From: Kiloniellales bacterium
Lineage (GTDB): Bacteria > Pseudomonadota > Alphaproteobacteria > Kiloniellales > JAKSDN01
Reading direction: 5' to 3'
DNA length: 64,000 nt
Assembly (NCBI GenBank): GCA_028280455.1
Contig: JANQLT010000023.1
Span: 1-64,000, forward strand
Part shown: positions 7,682-15,987 of the stretch, piece by piece
How the letters are laid out: every line of letters starts with the position of its first letter
Position numbering within the stretch: the stretch's first letter is position 1
Program-made: the position numbers and the translations under genes
Notes under the pieces: model-generated
What the model was told of the DNA's origin: nothing
Database searches by the model: none
What the model saw: the letters and a program-made list of their open reading frames with translations, nothing else

Positions 7682-8698
7682 CTACTCGGTCATCAAACGC
7701 CAAAGCCGGCGGAAATGCTCGCGCGCCTGCTCCCGGTGAGTCTGATAGCGAACATGCTCCGTCGGCCCTGCATCCGGCGCGAGCTCGACTGAGAACAGGG
7801 CGCTGACTTCGTTCGGGACAAAGGAATAGCGCACATCGACGATGCGGTTGGGGTTGGCGGGATCGAGTGCGGTGAAGCCATCGCTGAAGTGAATGAACCG
7901 GGTCACGTCCCTTGCCTGCTGCGAGTCCCGCTCAAGCCAGGGGAAATCCTGTCCGACGTCTAGTTTGGCTAGGGATGTGCCTTCGTACACTTTGGGAGAG
8001 ATGCCGACTCGCATGGCATCGACAAAGAACGCGCCTTCGGTTTCATAGACGCTCTTCCAAACAAGGATGTTGCCAAAGCTGGGCTTTATCTCGAAACGAA
8101 GCGGTGCGTGTCCGCGCGAGGCAGCCAGATCTTCTGCGATGCCACGCGCAGCCTGATGCTGCCACCAGCCTGCCGCCAAATAGACGAGCGCCCAAGCCAG
8201 ACCGACGCGGGCCAAGCGCGGATCGTTGCGTACCGCGGCCATGACGACGGACAGCGCCAGCGGCAGCGAGAAAAGCGGGTCGACGATGGAGACGACGCTC
8301 CAGGAATAGCGCGTCTCGGCGAATGGCCAGAACAGCATCGTGCCGTAGGACGTCGCCGTGTCCAAAAGCCCGTGAGTGGCGTAGCCCAGCGAACACAACA
8401 GCGCTGTCTGCCAAAACCGCAGTTGCCAGCGGCGCCCCAGGACCCAGTGCAGCAACAACGCGACCGTCAAGCCGCCAAGCGGTATGAAGATGAGAGAATG
8501 CGTGAACTGCCGATGAAAGGTAAGAAACAGCAGCGGGTCGGTGCTCGAGCGGATCAGAATGTCCAGATCCGCAGCCATGCCGCCGACCATTCCCAAGAAA
8601 CCGGCGAGGGCGACCTGGTACTTGCGACGGCTGGACCCTTTCGCCCAGGTCGATTGCGGCAATGCGGCGCCCAAGGCGCCTTGCGTTAGGGGGTCCAT
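7682..8698 (-). CDS. membrane-bound metal-dependent hydrolase, YdjM/DUF457 family
   Basis: This 338-residue protein opens with MDPLTQGALGAALPQ and has the family's metal-ligand motifs: DLDILIR and FHRQFTHSLIFIP, then the GYATHGLLDTATSYGTMLF segment that follows a membrane helix. Several hydrophobic helices occupy roughly residues 25-190. The C-terminal third is soluble. Family members sit in the inner membrane. The Escherichia coli relative YdjM is LexA-regulated, but no biochemical role is firmly known. Base composition is somewhat lower in GC than the neighbours, consistent with the accessory character of this patch. Confidence 0.8.
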   Translation of the reverse strand: MDPLTQGALGAALPQSTWAKGSSRRKYQVALAGFLGMVGGMAADLDILIRSSTDPLLFLTFHRQFTHSLIFIPLGGLTVALLLHWVLGRRWQLRFWQTALLCSLGYATHGLLDTATSYGTMLFWPFAETRYSWSVVSIVDPLFSLPLALSVVMAAVRNDPRLARVGLAWALVYLAAGWWQHQAARGIAEDLAASRGHAPLRFEIKPSFGNILVWKSVYETEGAFFVDAMRVGISPKVYEGTSLAKLDVGQDFPWLERDSQQARDVTRFIHFSDGFTALDPANPNRIVDVRYSFVPNEVSALFSVELAPDAGPTEHVRYQTHREQAREHFRRLWRLMTE

Positions 8699-9078
8699 GT
8701 CACTCCAAAGCTAGGTTTGGCGGCCGAGTGCAAGCGTCAGAAACAGCGCGGCTGTTGTGCCAATACTGAGAATCCTCCGCAAGCCGCTAAACCGGGAGGC
8801 CGCGTTGTCAGGGGCGAAAATCCAAGGCCAGCTCTTGCCGCATGCCCCCCGGCCCAAGCGAAGCCAAGCGGACAGCTACGCGGACGACAGTGACGCTGTT
8901 CGTTCGTGGGTATGCGCTCTGTGAAAGCCGGCTTGCATCCCAAGGCGGGAATGCCGGCGCGATAGCCGCGCTGTCAGAGGAACTTGATGGAGAAAGACCC
9001 GCCGGCCGAGAAGGCACTCGCGAGAACCGGGCCTTATCCTGGTCGTCTTAGGGCCACGACAAAGCAAGGTCACCGTTC
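8699..9078. other. 380-bp stretch without a supportable gene
   Basis: Short frames exist on both strands, but none has a ribosome-binding site, a recognisable domain or the codon usage of the neighbours. It should contain the promoter of the hydrolase gene that starts at 8698. I see nothing else that I can name. Confidence 0.5.
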
Positions 9079-9160
9079 AGCGATCCGAGGAGGCCGCCTC
9101 CGGCTTGGCGCTCTTGACGCTGGCCAAAAGGGTCTCGTCGGCCGCGCTGTGAACGGCCTC
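9079..9160 (-). pseudogene. duplicated 3' end of the HD-GYP gene
   Basis: About 82 bp here match the last codons and stop of the intact HD-GYP gene at 9860-9941, with about seven differences by eye (over 90 percent identity). Read on the minus strand it still encodes SVKSAKPEAASSDR followed by the stop. Nothing upstream of it continues the reading frame. It directly follows the stop of the small exported-protein gene at 9167, so that gene is bracketed by two copies of the same 3' end in direct orientation. Confidence 0.8.
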
Positions 9161-9166
9161 GCGTCC

Positions 9167-9622
9167 TCAAGGATCCATCCAGTCAGGAAAGTACTCTGTA
9201 AGGTCGTCCTCCATGCTCATGTTATAGATGTGGTGGCCGAGCGAGGACCTGAGGACATGAAGCCTCCAGAATAGGTAGGCATTGCTCGAAGACCTAAGGG
9301 CGATGGTGAACTGCGCCAGGAATGACCCCAGCTTCTTCTCCTCGACAATCTCAACCTCGCTGATCGTCGCCCCCTTGAGCCCCGCGAAGAAGGTCTGAGC
9401 GTGGATCTGTGACGTTTCTTCGTCGAGGCCCGACTTCGACAGAAACGCCGCGAGGAATTCCTGGTTCGACTCCATCAGGACGGCCATGAACGCCTCGGCA
9501 GCCACTTCAGGCGTCTCGTAGGCGGGAAGTTCCGCAACGTCGATTGCGCCAGCGCGCGGCGGCGCAGCCACGAGCAAGCTGGCCGTGAGAAAAGCTACTG
9601 TCACTAGCCGAAGAGCTGTCAT
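9167..9622 (-). CDS. exported protein of unknown function
   Basis: I do not recognise this 151-residue protein. From ATG 9622 it has a convincing Sec signal peptide: MTALRLVTVAFLTASLLVAA, followed by an Ala-Gly-Ala cleavage region. The mature part is mixed alpha/beta and acidic, with EVAAEAFMAVLMESNQEFLA reading as an amphipathic helix and a C-terminal EDDLTEYFPDWMDP. A lipocalin- or NTF2-like export is conceivable but not shown. Codon use is less GC-biased than the flanking HD-GYP gene. The repeated HD-GYP 3' end on its downstream side indicates arrival by insertion or tandem duplication. Confidence 0.6.
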   Translation of the reverse strand: MTALRLVTVAFLTASLLVAAPPRAGAIDVAELPAYETPEVAAEAFMAVLMESNQEFLAAFLSKSGLDEETSQIHAQTFFAGLKGATISEVEIVEEKKLGSFLAQFTIALRSSSNAYLFWRLHVLRSSLGHHIYNMSMEDDLTEYFPDWMDP

Positions 9623-9859
9623 GCTTCCACCCAGCCTGCTACAGCGATGCCCAATGGAGAGAGAATACCTCAACGCTAGTGGTTGACGAACCGTCGATAG
9701 TCTATGGCGGGTTGCCATGCTGAGCCGGAGACATCGACCCCTCGAATTTGCGACGACCGACTGGAATGTCTTGTCCGATACGGCTCCCGACCGGCGGATG
9801 GGCTCGTAGCCGTTCCGGAAACGCCGCTCCCGAGCTTGCAGCCCCCAGGGGGCCGCCCC

Positions 9860-12043
9860 TCACCGATCCGACGACGCCGCCTCCGGCTTGGCGCTCTTGA
9901 CGCTGGCCAGCAGGGTCTCGCCGGCCGCGCTGTGCACGGCCTCGGCCAGGGCCTCGACCTGGGCCTGGGCGTAGCGCTCGGGGTTGCCGCGGAGGATCTC
10001 CAGCGCCTCCTCCGGGCCGATCTCCGGGCGGTGGGCGCGCGGCTCGACGCGGGCGCAGAACCAGTCGCAGAGGCCGAGGATCTGGGCGCTGCGCAGGATC
10101 TCGTCGCCGGCCAGGCCCTTGGGATAGCCCTGGCCGTCGATCCGCTCGTTCATCTGCAAGATGGTCTCGACCACCGGCAGCTCGAACTCGACGCCCTCGA
10201 GGATCATGGCCGCGTGGTCGACGTGCCGGCGCAGCAAGCCGACCTCCTCGGCGCTGAGCTTGGCCGGCTTGGCCAGCACCTCCTTGGGCACCGCGAGCTT
10301 GCCGACCTGCGACAGGTTGGCGGCGATGCGCAGGCTGTCGATCTCGTCGGCGCCGGCGCCCAAGGCCTCGGCGACGGCGACCGAGAAGCCGGCGACCCGC
10401 CGGGTGTGGCCGGCCAGATAGGGGTCGCGCAGCTCGATGGCGCGCACCAGGGTCGCCACCATCTGCTCGATCATGCGCTGACGGCGCGCGCGCTCCTCGA
10501 CCTCGCGGGTGACGTCGCGCGACACCGTGACGATGCCCTCGCTCTGCCCGCCCTCGCCCTGCAGCGGCACCTTGGAGATCTCGAAGAACAGGTCCTTGCC
10601 GTGCAGCTCGAAGGTCTCGGACAGCGAGACCGGCCGGCCGGTCTCCAGCGCCTTCTTGTCGGCGGCCTTGAGCCGCGCGGCGGCGGCCTCGCCGTAGACC
10701 GCCTCGTCGCCCTGGCCGAGGATCTCGTCGCGGCGCCGGCCGAGACCCTCGGCGAGGGCCCGGTTGACCAGGCGGTAGGCGCCGTCCCGGCCCTTCAGGC
10801 CGATGTGCTCGACGATGGAGTCGTTGATGCCGTCGAGCAGCCGCTTCTGGGCGGCGATGCGCGCGGCGAAGTCGCGGTACTGGTCGGCGAGCTGGCGGCT
10901 GTGCAAGCCGGCCAGGCGCCACCAGAAGGCGGCGAAGACGGCGAGCAGCACGCCGGCGAAGAGCGCGGCGATGATCCAGATGCCGGTGCGGTAGGTCGCC
11001 AGGCTCGCTTCGGCCGCCGCGGCGTTCTGCTCCTGCACGATCAGCCAGGGCGAGCGCGGCACCGCCAGGCCGGCGGCGTAGACCCGCGCGGCACCGTCGA
11101 TCGACGCGCGCGCGCCGAAGCCGAGCAGCGAGTCCATGCCGCTCACGAGCTCGACCGACAGGGGGCGCAGGGCGTCGGCCGCATTGGGCGCCACCTCGAC
11201 CATGCGGGAGACATCGCTTTGCACCAGGCGGGTCCGCTCGCCCGGCGCCGCCAAGGGGTCCTCGGAGAGGATCTCGATCAGCTCGGCACCGGCGACCAGC
11301 GAGAAGAGGAAGGCGGCGATCGGGTCGCCGCCGGCGACCGGTGCCTGCGGCGGCAGCACGGGGACGACGAAGTCGAACATCAGCTCGCCCGGCGCGCCCG
11401 CGGCGCGCAGCGGCCCGAAGCGCGGCTCGCCGGCGGACAGGGCGGCGCGCAGCAGGTCGACCTGGCCCGGGACCAGCCCGGGCGCCGAATCGCTCTTCAG
11501 GTAGGCCTGGGCGTTGCGCCGGCTGACCAGGTAGCCGTGGCGGAAGGCGGCGCCCTGGACGAAGTCGGTCAGCAGCCGCTGCATGTAGGGGCCCTGGTCG
11601 GCCAGGGGCACGCCGAAGCTGCCGGACTCGGCCTCGCCGCTTGAGAAGGGGTCCTGGTCGCCGCCCGGCGCAACAGCGCCGCCACCCGGCGCGACGGCAC
11701 CACCGGCCATCTCGACATCGAAGGCGAAGAGCCGGAACAGCTCGCTGTCGACCAGGCGCCGGGTCTCGGCGATGCGGCCGTCCAGCCAGGCCTCCATGGC
11801 CTCGACCTTGCGCTGGCTCTGGATGGTCAGGCGCTGCTCGACCTTGGCGGCCAGGCTGGCGCGCTCCTTGTTGATGGCCAGCATGCCGAGGACCAGCGCC
11901 AGGCCGGCCACGGTCAGCACCACCAGGCCCGCCCAGAGCAGCGCGCGCGAGCGCCCGCCGCCGCCGGCCCGGGCTTGGGGCTCGGGGCCGAGGAGGTCGT
12001 CTGCCGGGTCTTTCTCTGTCGTCTTGCTGGCCTGAGCGCTCAT
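9860..12043 (-). CDS. membrane PAS/HD-GYP-like protein with degenerate phosphohydrolase motif
   Basis: The 727-residue protein starts at ATG 12043. It has a membrane helix at about 34-56, an extracytoplasmic Cache-like sensor region to about 350, a second helix at about 353-376, a PAS domain at about 410-510 and an HD-GYP-like domain at about 525-690. HD-GYP enzymes hydrolyse cyclic di-GMP using an HD pair, further His residues and the GYP motif. Here the first His (AGHTRR, about 546) and GQGYP (about 638-641) remain. The HDIGK motif has become SQVGK (about 578) and the HHE triad has become MNE (about 631). It is therefore probably a binding or signalling protein, not a phosphodiesterase. The start was chosen because the 81 upstream codons are Arg-rich and lack family character. 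Confidence 0.85.
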   Translation of the reverse strand: MSAQASKTTEKDPADDLLGPEPQARAGGGGRSRALLWAGLVVLTVAGLALVLGMLAINKERASLAAKVEQRLTIQSQRKVEAMEAWLDGRIAETRRLVDSELFRLFAFDVEMAGGAVAPGGGAVAPGGDQDPFSSGEAESGSFGVPLADQGPYMQRLLTDFVQGAAFRHGYLVSRRNAQAYLKSDSAPGLVPGQVDLLRAALSAGEPRFGPLRAAGAPGELMFDFVVPVLPPQAPVAGGDPIAAFLFSLVAGAELIEILSEDPLAAPGERTRLVQSDVSRMVEVAPNAADALRPLSVELVSGMDSLLGFGARASIDGAARVYAAGLAVPRSPWLIVQEQNAAAAEASLATYRTGIWIIAALFAGVLLAVFAAFWWRLAGLHSRQLADQYRDFAARIAAQKRLLDGINDSIVEHIGLKGRDGAYRLVNRALAEGLGRRRDEILGQGDEAVYGEAAAARLKAADKKALETGRPVSLSETFELHGKDLFFEISKVPLQGEGGQSEGIVTVSRDVTREVEERARRQRMIEQMVATLVRAIELRDPYLAGHTRRVAGFSVAVAEALGAGADEIDSLRIAANLSQVGKLAVPKEVLAKPAKLSAEEVGLLRRHVDHAAMILEGVEFELPVVETILQMNERIDGQGYPKGLAGDEILRSAQILGLCDWFCARVEPRAHRPEIGPEEALEILRGNPERYAQAQVEALAEAVHSAAGETLLASVKSAKPEAASSDR

Positions 12044-12364
12044 AGCCGCAATTCGCTGCCGTGCCCCCGCGAGGGCATCGTCGGACCGGCCAATCTCGCC
12101 CAAAGACCTTAAGAAATTCTCGGTTCCGGGCGGACGCGGCGCGCGGCGCCGCCGGCCGCTCCTTGGCCTTCTAGGCCCGTCATCGCCGCGCCGCAAGCCA
12201 TTGTCGGCACGCTCCGGTTGTTTCGGCCCTGAATGTGCCCTTGAGAAATGGCCATTTGCCAGGCAAAACCGGCTTTCCGGGCACACGGTAGCAGTGGCAG
12301 CGGCGGGGCAAGCCGGCCCGGACAGCGATCCTTGCGGACCTCACAGGGCGGTCGAAACCTGGTC
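12044..12364. other. 321-bp divergent intergenic region
   Basis: This lies between the HD-GYP gene and the flavoprotein gene and should carry both promoters. It contains a GC-rich inverted stretch near 12140-12165 but no T tract, and no gene that I can support. The extra in-frame codons before ATG 12365 are Arg/Ser-rich and unlikely to be translated. Confidence 0.45.
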
Positions 12365-13966
12365 ATGGCGCAGGACTACGACGCGATCATCATCGGCGGT
12401 GGCCACAACGGCCTGACCTGCGGCGCCTACCTGGCCAAGGCCGGGCTCTCGACCCTGGTGCTCGAGCGCCGGCCGATGGTCGGCGGCGCCGCGGTCTCCG
12501 AGGAGGTCTTCAAGGGCTTCACCTTCTCGGTCTTCTCCTACGTCATGAGCCTGCTGCACCCCAAGGTGATCGAGGAGCTGGAGCTGGCCCGTTACGGCCT
12601 CAAGGTGCTGCCGGCGACCGATCTCTACTGCCCGCTGCGCGACGACGACTACATCCTCTACAGCGACGACGTCGCCCGGACCCAGGCGCAGTTCGCCCGC
12701 TTCTCGCGGCAGGACGCCGAGGCCTATCCGGCCTTCCTCGCCTATCTCCAGGAGTCGGCGGCGATCCTGCGCAAGCTGCAGCTCGAGACGCCGCCCGATC
12801 CGAGCCGGCGCGACTGGAAGTCCTTCAAGGACCTGGCCCTGCTGCTCTGGCGCTACCGCGAGCACGCCGGCGAGCTCTACCGGGTGATCGACCTCTTCAC
12901 CCAGAGCGCCGACGTCTTCCTGTCGCGCTGGTTCCGCAACGACACCATCAAGGCGGTGCTCGCCTACTACGCCTCGATCGGCAGCTTCACGGGGCCGAAG
13001 TCGCCGGGCTCGGCCTACGTCATCCTGCACCACCTGATCGGCGAGCACGAAGGCGCGGGCGGCTGGGGCTTCGTGCGCGGCGGCATGGGCGCGATCAGCG
13101 ACGCCCTCGCCACCTCGGGCCAGAGCCACGGCCTCAAGATCAAGACCAACGCCGAGATCGACAAGGTCCTGGTCGACGACGACCGCGTCCTGGGCGTCGT
13201 GACCAAGTCGGGCGACGAGTACCGCGCCAAGGTCGTGGCCAGCAACGCCAGCGCCAAGGTGCTGTTCCTCGACCTGATCGACCCGAGCGATCTGCCGGCG
13301 GTCTTCCTCGACGAGATCAAGCAGTTCCGCACCTACTCGACGGCCTTCAAGATCAACGTCGCCGCCAAGCGGCCGCCGCAGTACAAGGGCTTCGATGCCG
13401 AGAAGTGCGGCTTCGAGGTGCCGTCCTACGTCCACATGGCGCCGGACATCGACTATCTGGAGCGCGCCTACGACGACGCCAAGCACGGCTGGTATTCCTA
13501 CCGCCCCTTCATCACCGCCGTGGTGCCGACCACCGTCGACAACAGCATCGCGCCGGAGGGCAAGCACGTGGTGAACCTCTTCGGCGGCCACGCGCCCTAC
13601 AACCTGCGCAACGGCTCCTGGCAGCAGCAGCGCGGCGACTTCGTGCGCAACGTCATGAACACGATCCACGAGTTCGCGCCCGGCTTCGCCGACGACGTCA
13701 TAGACATGCAGGTGCTGCTGCCGCCCGACATCGAGGAGATCCTCAACATCCCCCACGGGCACATCTTCCACGGCGAGCTCTCGCCCGATCAGCTCTTCTT
13801 CATGCGCCCCGTCCCGCGTTTCGCCGACTACCGCACGCCGATCAAGGGCCTCTACCAGTGCGGCGCTTCCTGCCACCCCGGCGGCGGCGTCTCCGGCCTG
13901 CCGGGCCACAATGCGGCGCGGGAGATCCTGAAGGATGTCGGGACGAAGAAGAAGCGGGGCGCTTGA
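12365..13966 (+). CDS. FAD-dependent phytoene desaturase/PYROXD2-type oxidoreductase
   Basis: This 533-residue flavoprotein starts at ATG 12365 (MAQDYDAIIIGGGHNGLTCG). The N-terminal Rossmann motif DAIIIGGGHNGL is followed by an ERRPMVGGAAVSEE loop, as in phytoene desaturases and amine oxidases. The C-terminal FAD motif is GLYQCGASCHPGGGVSGLPG. Long carotenoid-desaturase-type proteins with GHNGL belong to the PYROXD2 group, whose substrates in bacteria are generally unknown. No carotenoid genes are nearby, so a carotenoid role is not supported. Size is normal. It is divergent from the HD-GYP gene. Confidence 0.87.
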   Translation: MAQDYDAIIIGGGHNGLTCGAYLAKAGLSTLVLERRPMVGGAAVSEEVFKGFTFSVFSYVMSLLHPKVIEELELARYGLKVLPATDLYCPLRDDDYILYSDDVARTQAQFARFSRQDAEAYPAFLAYLQESAAILRKLQLETPPDPSRRDWKSFKDLALLLWRYREHAGELYRVIDLFTQSADVFLSRWFRNDTIKAVLAYYASIGSFTGPKSPGSAYVILHHLIGEHEGAGGWGFVRGGMGAISDALATSGQSHGLKIKTNAEIDKVLVDDDRVLGVVTKSGDEYRAKVVASNASAKVLFLDLIDPSDLPAVFLDEIKQFRTYSTAFKINVAAKRPPQYKGFDAEKCGFEVPSYVHMAPDIDYLERAYDDAKHGWYSYRPFITAVVPTTVDNSIAPEGKHVVNLFGGHAPYNLRNGSWQQQRGDFVRNVMNTIHEFAPGFADDVIDMQVLLPPDIEEILNIPHGHIFHGELSPDQLFFMRPVPRFADYRTPIKGLYQCGASCHPGGGVSGLPGHNAAREILKDVGTKKKRGA

Positions 13967-14050
13967 GCTCTAGGCAGACAACGCAATGGCAGATGCCGAT
14001 AAGGCGGACCCGCGAAGACAGGACCCCCAAGACTGCAGGTTGGCCGCCAC

Positions 14051-14476
14051 CTAGCGTTTCTTCGGATACCACAGTTCGATCCGTCCACTTGCCGTCGCGC
14101 GGCGAGCGGTTTCCGCAGGAGACGGACGATAGACTTTGGCGATGAACGGCCGACTGTGCCGTTCGAGAAAACGCTCGATCCTGGGCAATGTCGCAACGAA
14201 GTTGTCGGCGAGAGCCGGAAACGGCGCATGGCCCACGATGACCAGCAAGGAAGCGCGATGGTCGACCACCGCCTGCAGCTCGTTGGGCGTATAGCGAATA
14301 CGGCTGTTGTGCGTGAGCGCGACCCAGCCACGCCGGCCAACTTCCGCTAACCACGCCTCGTCGGGCGCATTGTGGACGAAATGGTCGGCGTGTCTCTCGA
14401 CCGTCAACCCGGAGTCTTGCAAGATTTCCGGGAACCGGCTCCCAAGATCGCGATCCGTGAAATAGACAATGCTCAA
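14051..14476 (-). CDS. PIN-like (VapC45-type) putative toxin
   Basis: This 141-residue protein is the second gene of a toxin-antitoxin-like pair. It begins SIVYFTDRDLGSRFPEIL with acidic residues in the position of a PIN nuclease active site. Further acidic positions occur in NAPDEAWL, and a HNSRIRYTPNE strand follows. Proteins of this size downstream of DUF433/MerR-like genes are classed as PIN-like VapC45 toxins, presumed RNases. The start codon is TTG at 14476, forming a 4-nt TTGA overlap with the antitoxin stop, so translation should be coupled and weak. Nuclease activity is inferred from family, not shown. Confidence 0.7.
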   Translation of the reverse strand: MSIVYFTDRDLGSRFPEILQDSGLTVERHADHFVHNAPDEAWLAEVGRRGWVALTHNSRIRYTPNELQAVVDHRASLLVIVGHAPFPALADNFVATLPRIERFLERHSRPFIAKVYRPSPAETARRATASGRIELWYPKKR

Positions 14477-15180
14477 GCTGCCCGCTCGTAGACGGCCGCT
14501 TGTTCAATCTCTTCGGCATCGAGCCCGTAGTCCGCAGCGACATCGGCCACCGGTTCTCCGGCGTCGATCCGATCCGCGATCGCCCGGGTGGATACGCTCT
14601 TGCTGGCAAGAACAGGACGCCCAAACGCGAGACGAGCGTCGATCACTATTGGGCGCCCATATTGTCCTTCCCCTGTGGACAAGAACGGATAGAGCTGCAC
14701 AGGAAACTCAGAGCGATCCCAAACAATGCGCTTAAGGTGTTCCTGAAGCACGCGCCGCATGGCTAGCTGGCCGGATGCGGACAACTCGATCAGCGCGCCG
14801 TATCTTTCGAGAAAGACGCTCCCGGCGTTCGTGCGCAATTCCGGCCGGAGCAGCAGCCGCTTTATGCCCAGCTCCCTTTCGGCGTAACCGAGGGCACTTC
14901 GCAGTGCCGGCACTGACACGCCATGCTCGGTCCTTAGCGACCTCAGGACATGGGCTTCGATCAGATTCCAGAAAGACAGAAGAGGTGGCTTTCGTGACGC
15001 GGGGCGGATCAAGGGACGAAAGCGCGCGCCACCTTCTGCGGTTGGGTAATGGCGCCCCAGCGCCCAGGAACGCAGTGTCGCAGCCGGTAGCCGCAGATAG
15101 CGAGCGGCCTCGGCGACCGTGTAGGCGGGCGCATCGCGACTGTCGGCTTTCTCTCCGGACTTCCTGCGTGTGGCTTTCAT
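14473..15180 (-). CDS. DUF433/VapB45-like antitoxin with N-terminal MerR-like helix-turn-helix
   Basis: The 235-residue protein starts at ATG 15180 (MKATRRKSGEK). Residues 18-40 read YTVAEAARYLRLPAATLRSW, a MerR/excisionase-type DNA-binding helix-turn-helix. The C-terminus, GEPVADVAADYGLDAEEIEQ, is the hallmark of DUF433, which in this class binds and neutralises the PIN-like partner encoded next. It probably represses its own promoter in the 128-bp gap to the right. The further upstream in-frame extension to 15435 lacks family character. Confidence 0.75.
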   Translation of the reverse strand: MKATRRKSGEKADSRDAPAYTVAEAARYLRLPAATLRSWALGRHYPTAEGGARFRPLIRPASRKPPLLSFWNLIEAHVLRSLRTEHGVSVPALRSALGYAERELGIKRLLLRPELRTNAGSVFLERYGALIELSASGQLAMRRVLQEHLKRIVWDRSEFPVQLYPFLSTGEGQYGRPIVIDARLAFGRPVLASKSVSTRAIADRIDAGEPVADVAADYGLDAEEIEQAAVYERAA

Positions 15181-15308
15181 GGCAGGTATACTAGGTGGTT
15201 GCTGAACGGAACGCGATAGGCAACCCGTACCGGCTTTTGACGTAGCGCCCTTTCGAGGCTGTCCCTGAGTGACCTCTCTCTCCCTCGTCGACTGAGAGGG
15301 CTCGGCTA

Positions 15309-15791
15309 CTATGGCCCCAGCGAGGATGAGCCGGGCTCGGCAATCCGACGCGATCCTCTCCGGCGGCGGCCGCTCAACCTGAGGCCGTCTCGCATGTTGA
15401 GACTCAGGAGCGCGATGTTGACGGCGCCCATGCAAAGCTCGAGCGCCTGCACCGCATAGAACAGGCTGTCGAACTCGGCGGCGCGCGCCTTGGCGGCGAG
15501 GTACAGCGCGGCCGGGATGAGAATCAGGAGTCCGTTGGCCGCGATGTAGGGCATGCGCCTGACCTTAGCGCCGATAGGCCCGCCCCGACGCCCCTTCGCC
15601 AGGGCGAAGCCCGAGCCGCCCGCCGCCGCGAGGGCTGGGATCAGCAAGAGGAAGCCCCAGGGAATGGCCGTCTTGACCGCGACGACGGTCGCCTGGGAGG
15701 CGAACAGCTCGCTGAGCGCCGTCGAGAGCCAGAAGGTCGCGATCGTCAGGATCGCGAGCGTGCCGGCAACGAGATGGACGAGTCTGGTCAT
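15309..15791 (-). CDS. small four-helix integral membrane protein
   Basis: The 160-residue protein starts at ATG 15791 and shows four hydrophobic segments: about residues 5-28, 42-62, 85-103 and 113-130. The C-terminal tail is basic (SGRRRRGSRR). I do not recognise a named family. It is divergent from a MarR regulator and shares with it a control region containing two near-identical palindromes, so it is the most likely target of that regulator. Transport or membrane-stress roles would be guesses. Confidence 0.7.
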   Translation of the reverse strand: MTRLVHLVAGTLAILTIATFWLSTALSELFASQATVVAVKTAIPWGFLLLIPALAAAGGSGFALAKGRRGGPIGAKVRRMPYIAANGLLILIPAALYLAAKARAAEFDSLFYAVQALELCMGAVNIALLSLNMRDGLRLSGRRRRGSRRIAEPGSSSLGP

Positions 15792-15911
15792 CGCTTTACC
15801 CTTTCACCCGCGAACGCGCTTTGGCACGGCGGCGCGCGTCTCCGTTGCCGCAACCCTCCGGCTCACCCGCGGGGGTCGCAGAGGTGACACGGCAGGGTCC
15901 GGCGCTTATGG

Positions 15912-15924
15912 TGACATGATGTCA
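15912..15924. promoter_or_regulatory. MarR-type operator 1
   Basis: TGACATGATGTCA is a perfect palindrome with arms TGACAT/ATGTCA. It lies 121 bp upstream of the membrane protein gene and 64 bp upstream of the MarR gene. The same arms recur at 15952-15967. Confidence 0.65.
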
Positions 15925-15950
15925 AATTGGCATAGCGCACACATGGTTAT

Positions 15951-15968
15951 TTGACATCATAATGTCAA
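15951..15968. promoter_or_regulatory. MarR-type operator 2 overlapping a TTGACA box
   Basis: TTGACATCATAATGTCAA is a perfect dyad with a 4-bp centre, sharing TGACAT/ATGTCA arms with the first operator. It includes TTGACA, a consensus -35 hexamer, 32 bp upstream of the MarR start codon. Binding here would block the promoter, giving autoregulation. The exact -10 box is not clear. Confidence 0.65.
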
Positions 15969-15987
15969 TATATCTGCATGGGGACGA

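Noticed and set aside
8842-9073. Short frames in the gap right of the DUF457 hydrolase gene
   Set aside because: They overlap on both strands, have no ribosome-binding site and show no conserved features.
9704-11644. Plus-strand frame of about 650 codons opposite the HD-GYP gene
   Set aside because: Composition and lack of motifs mark it as an antisense shadow of the minus-strand gene.
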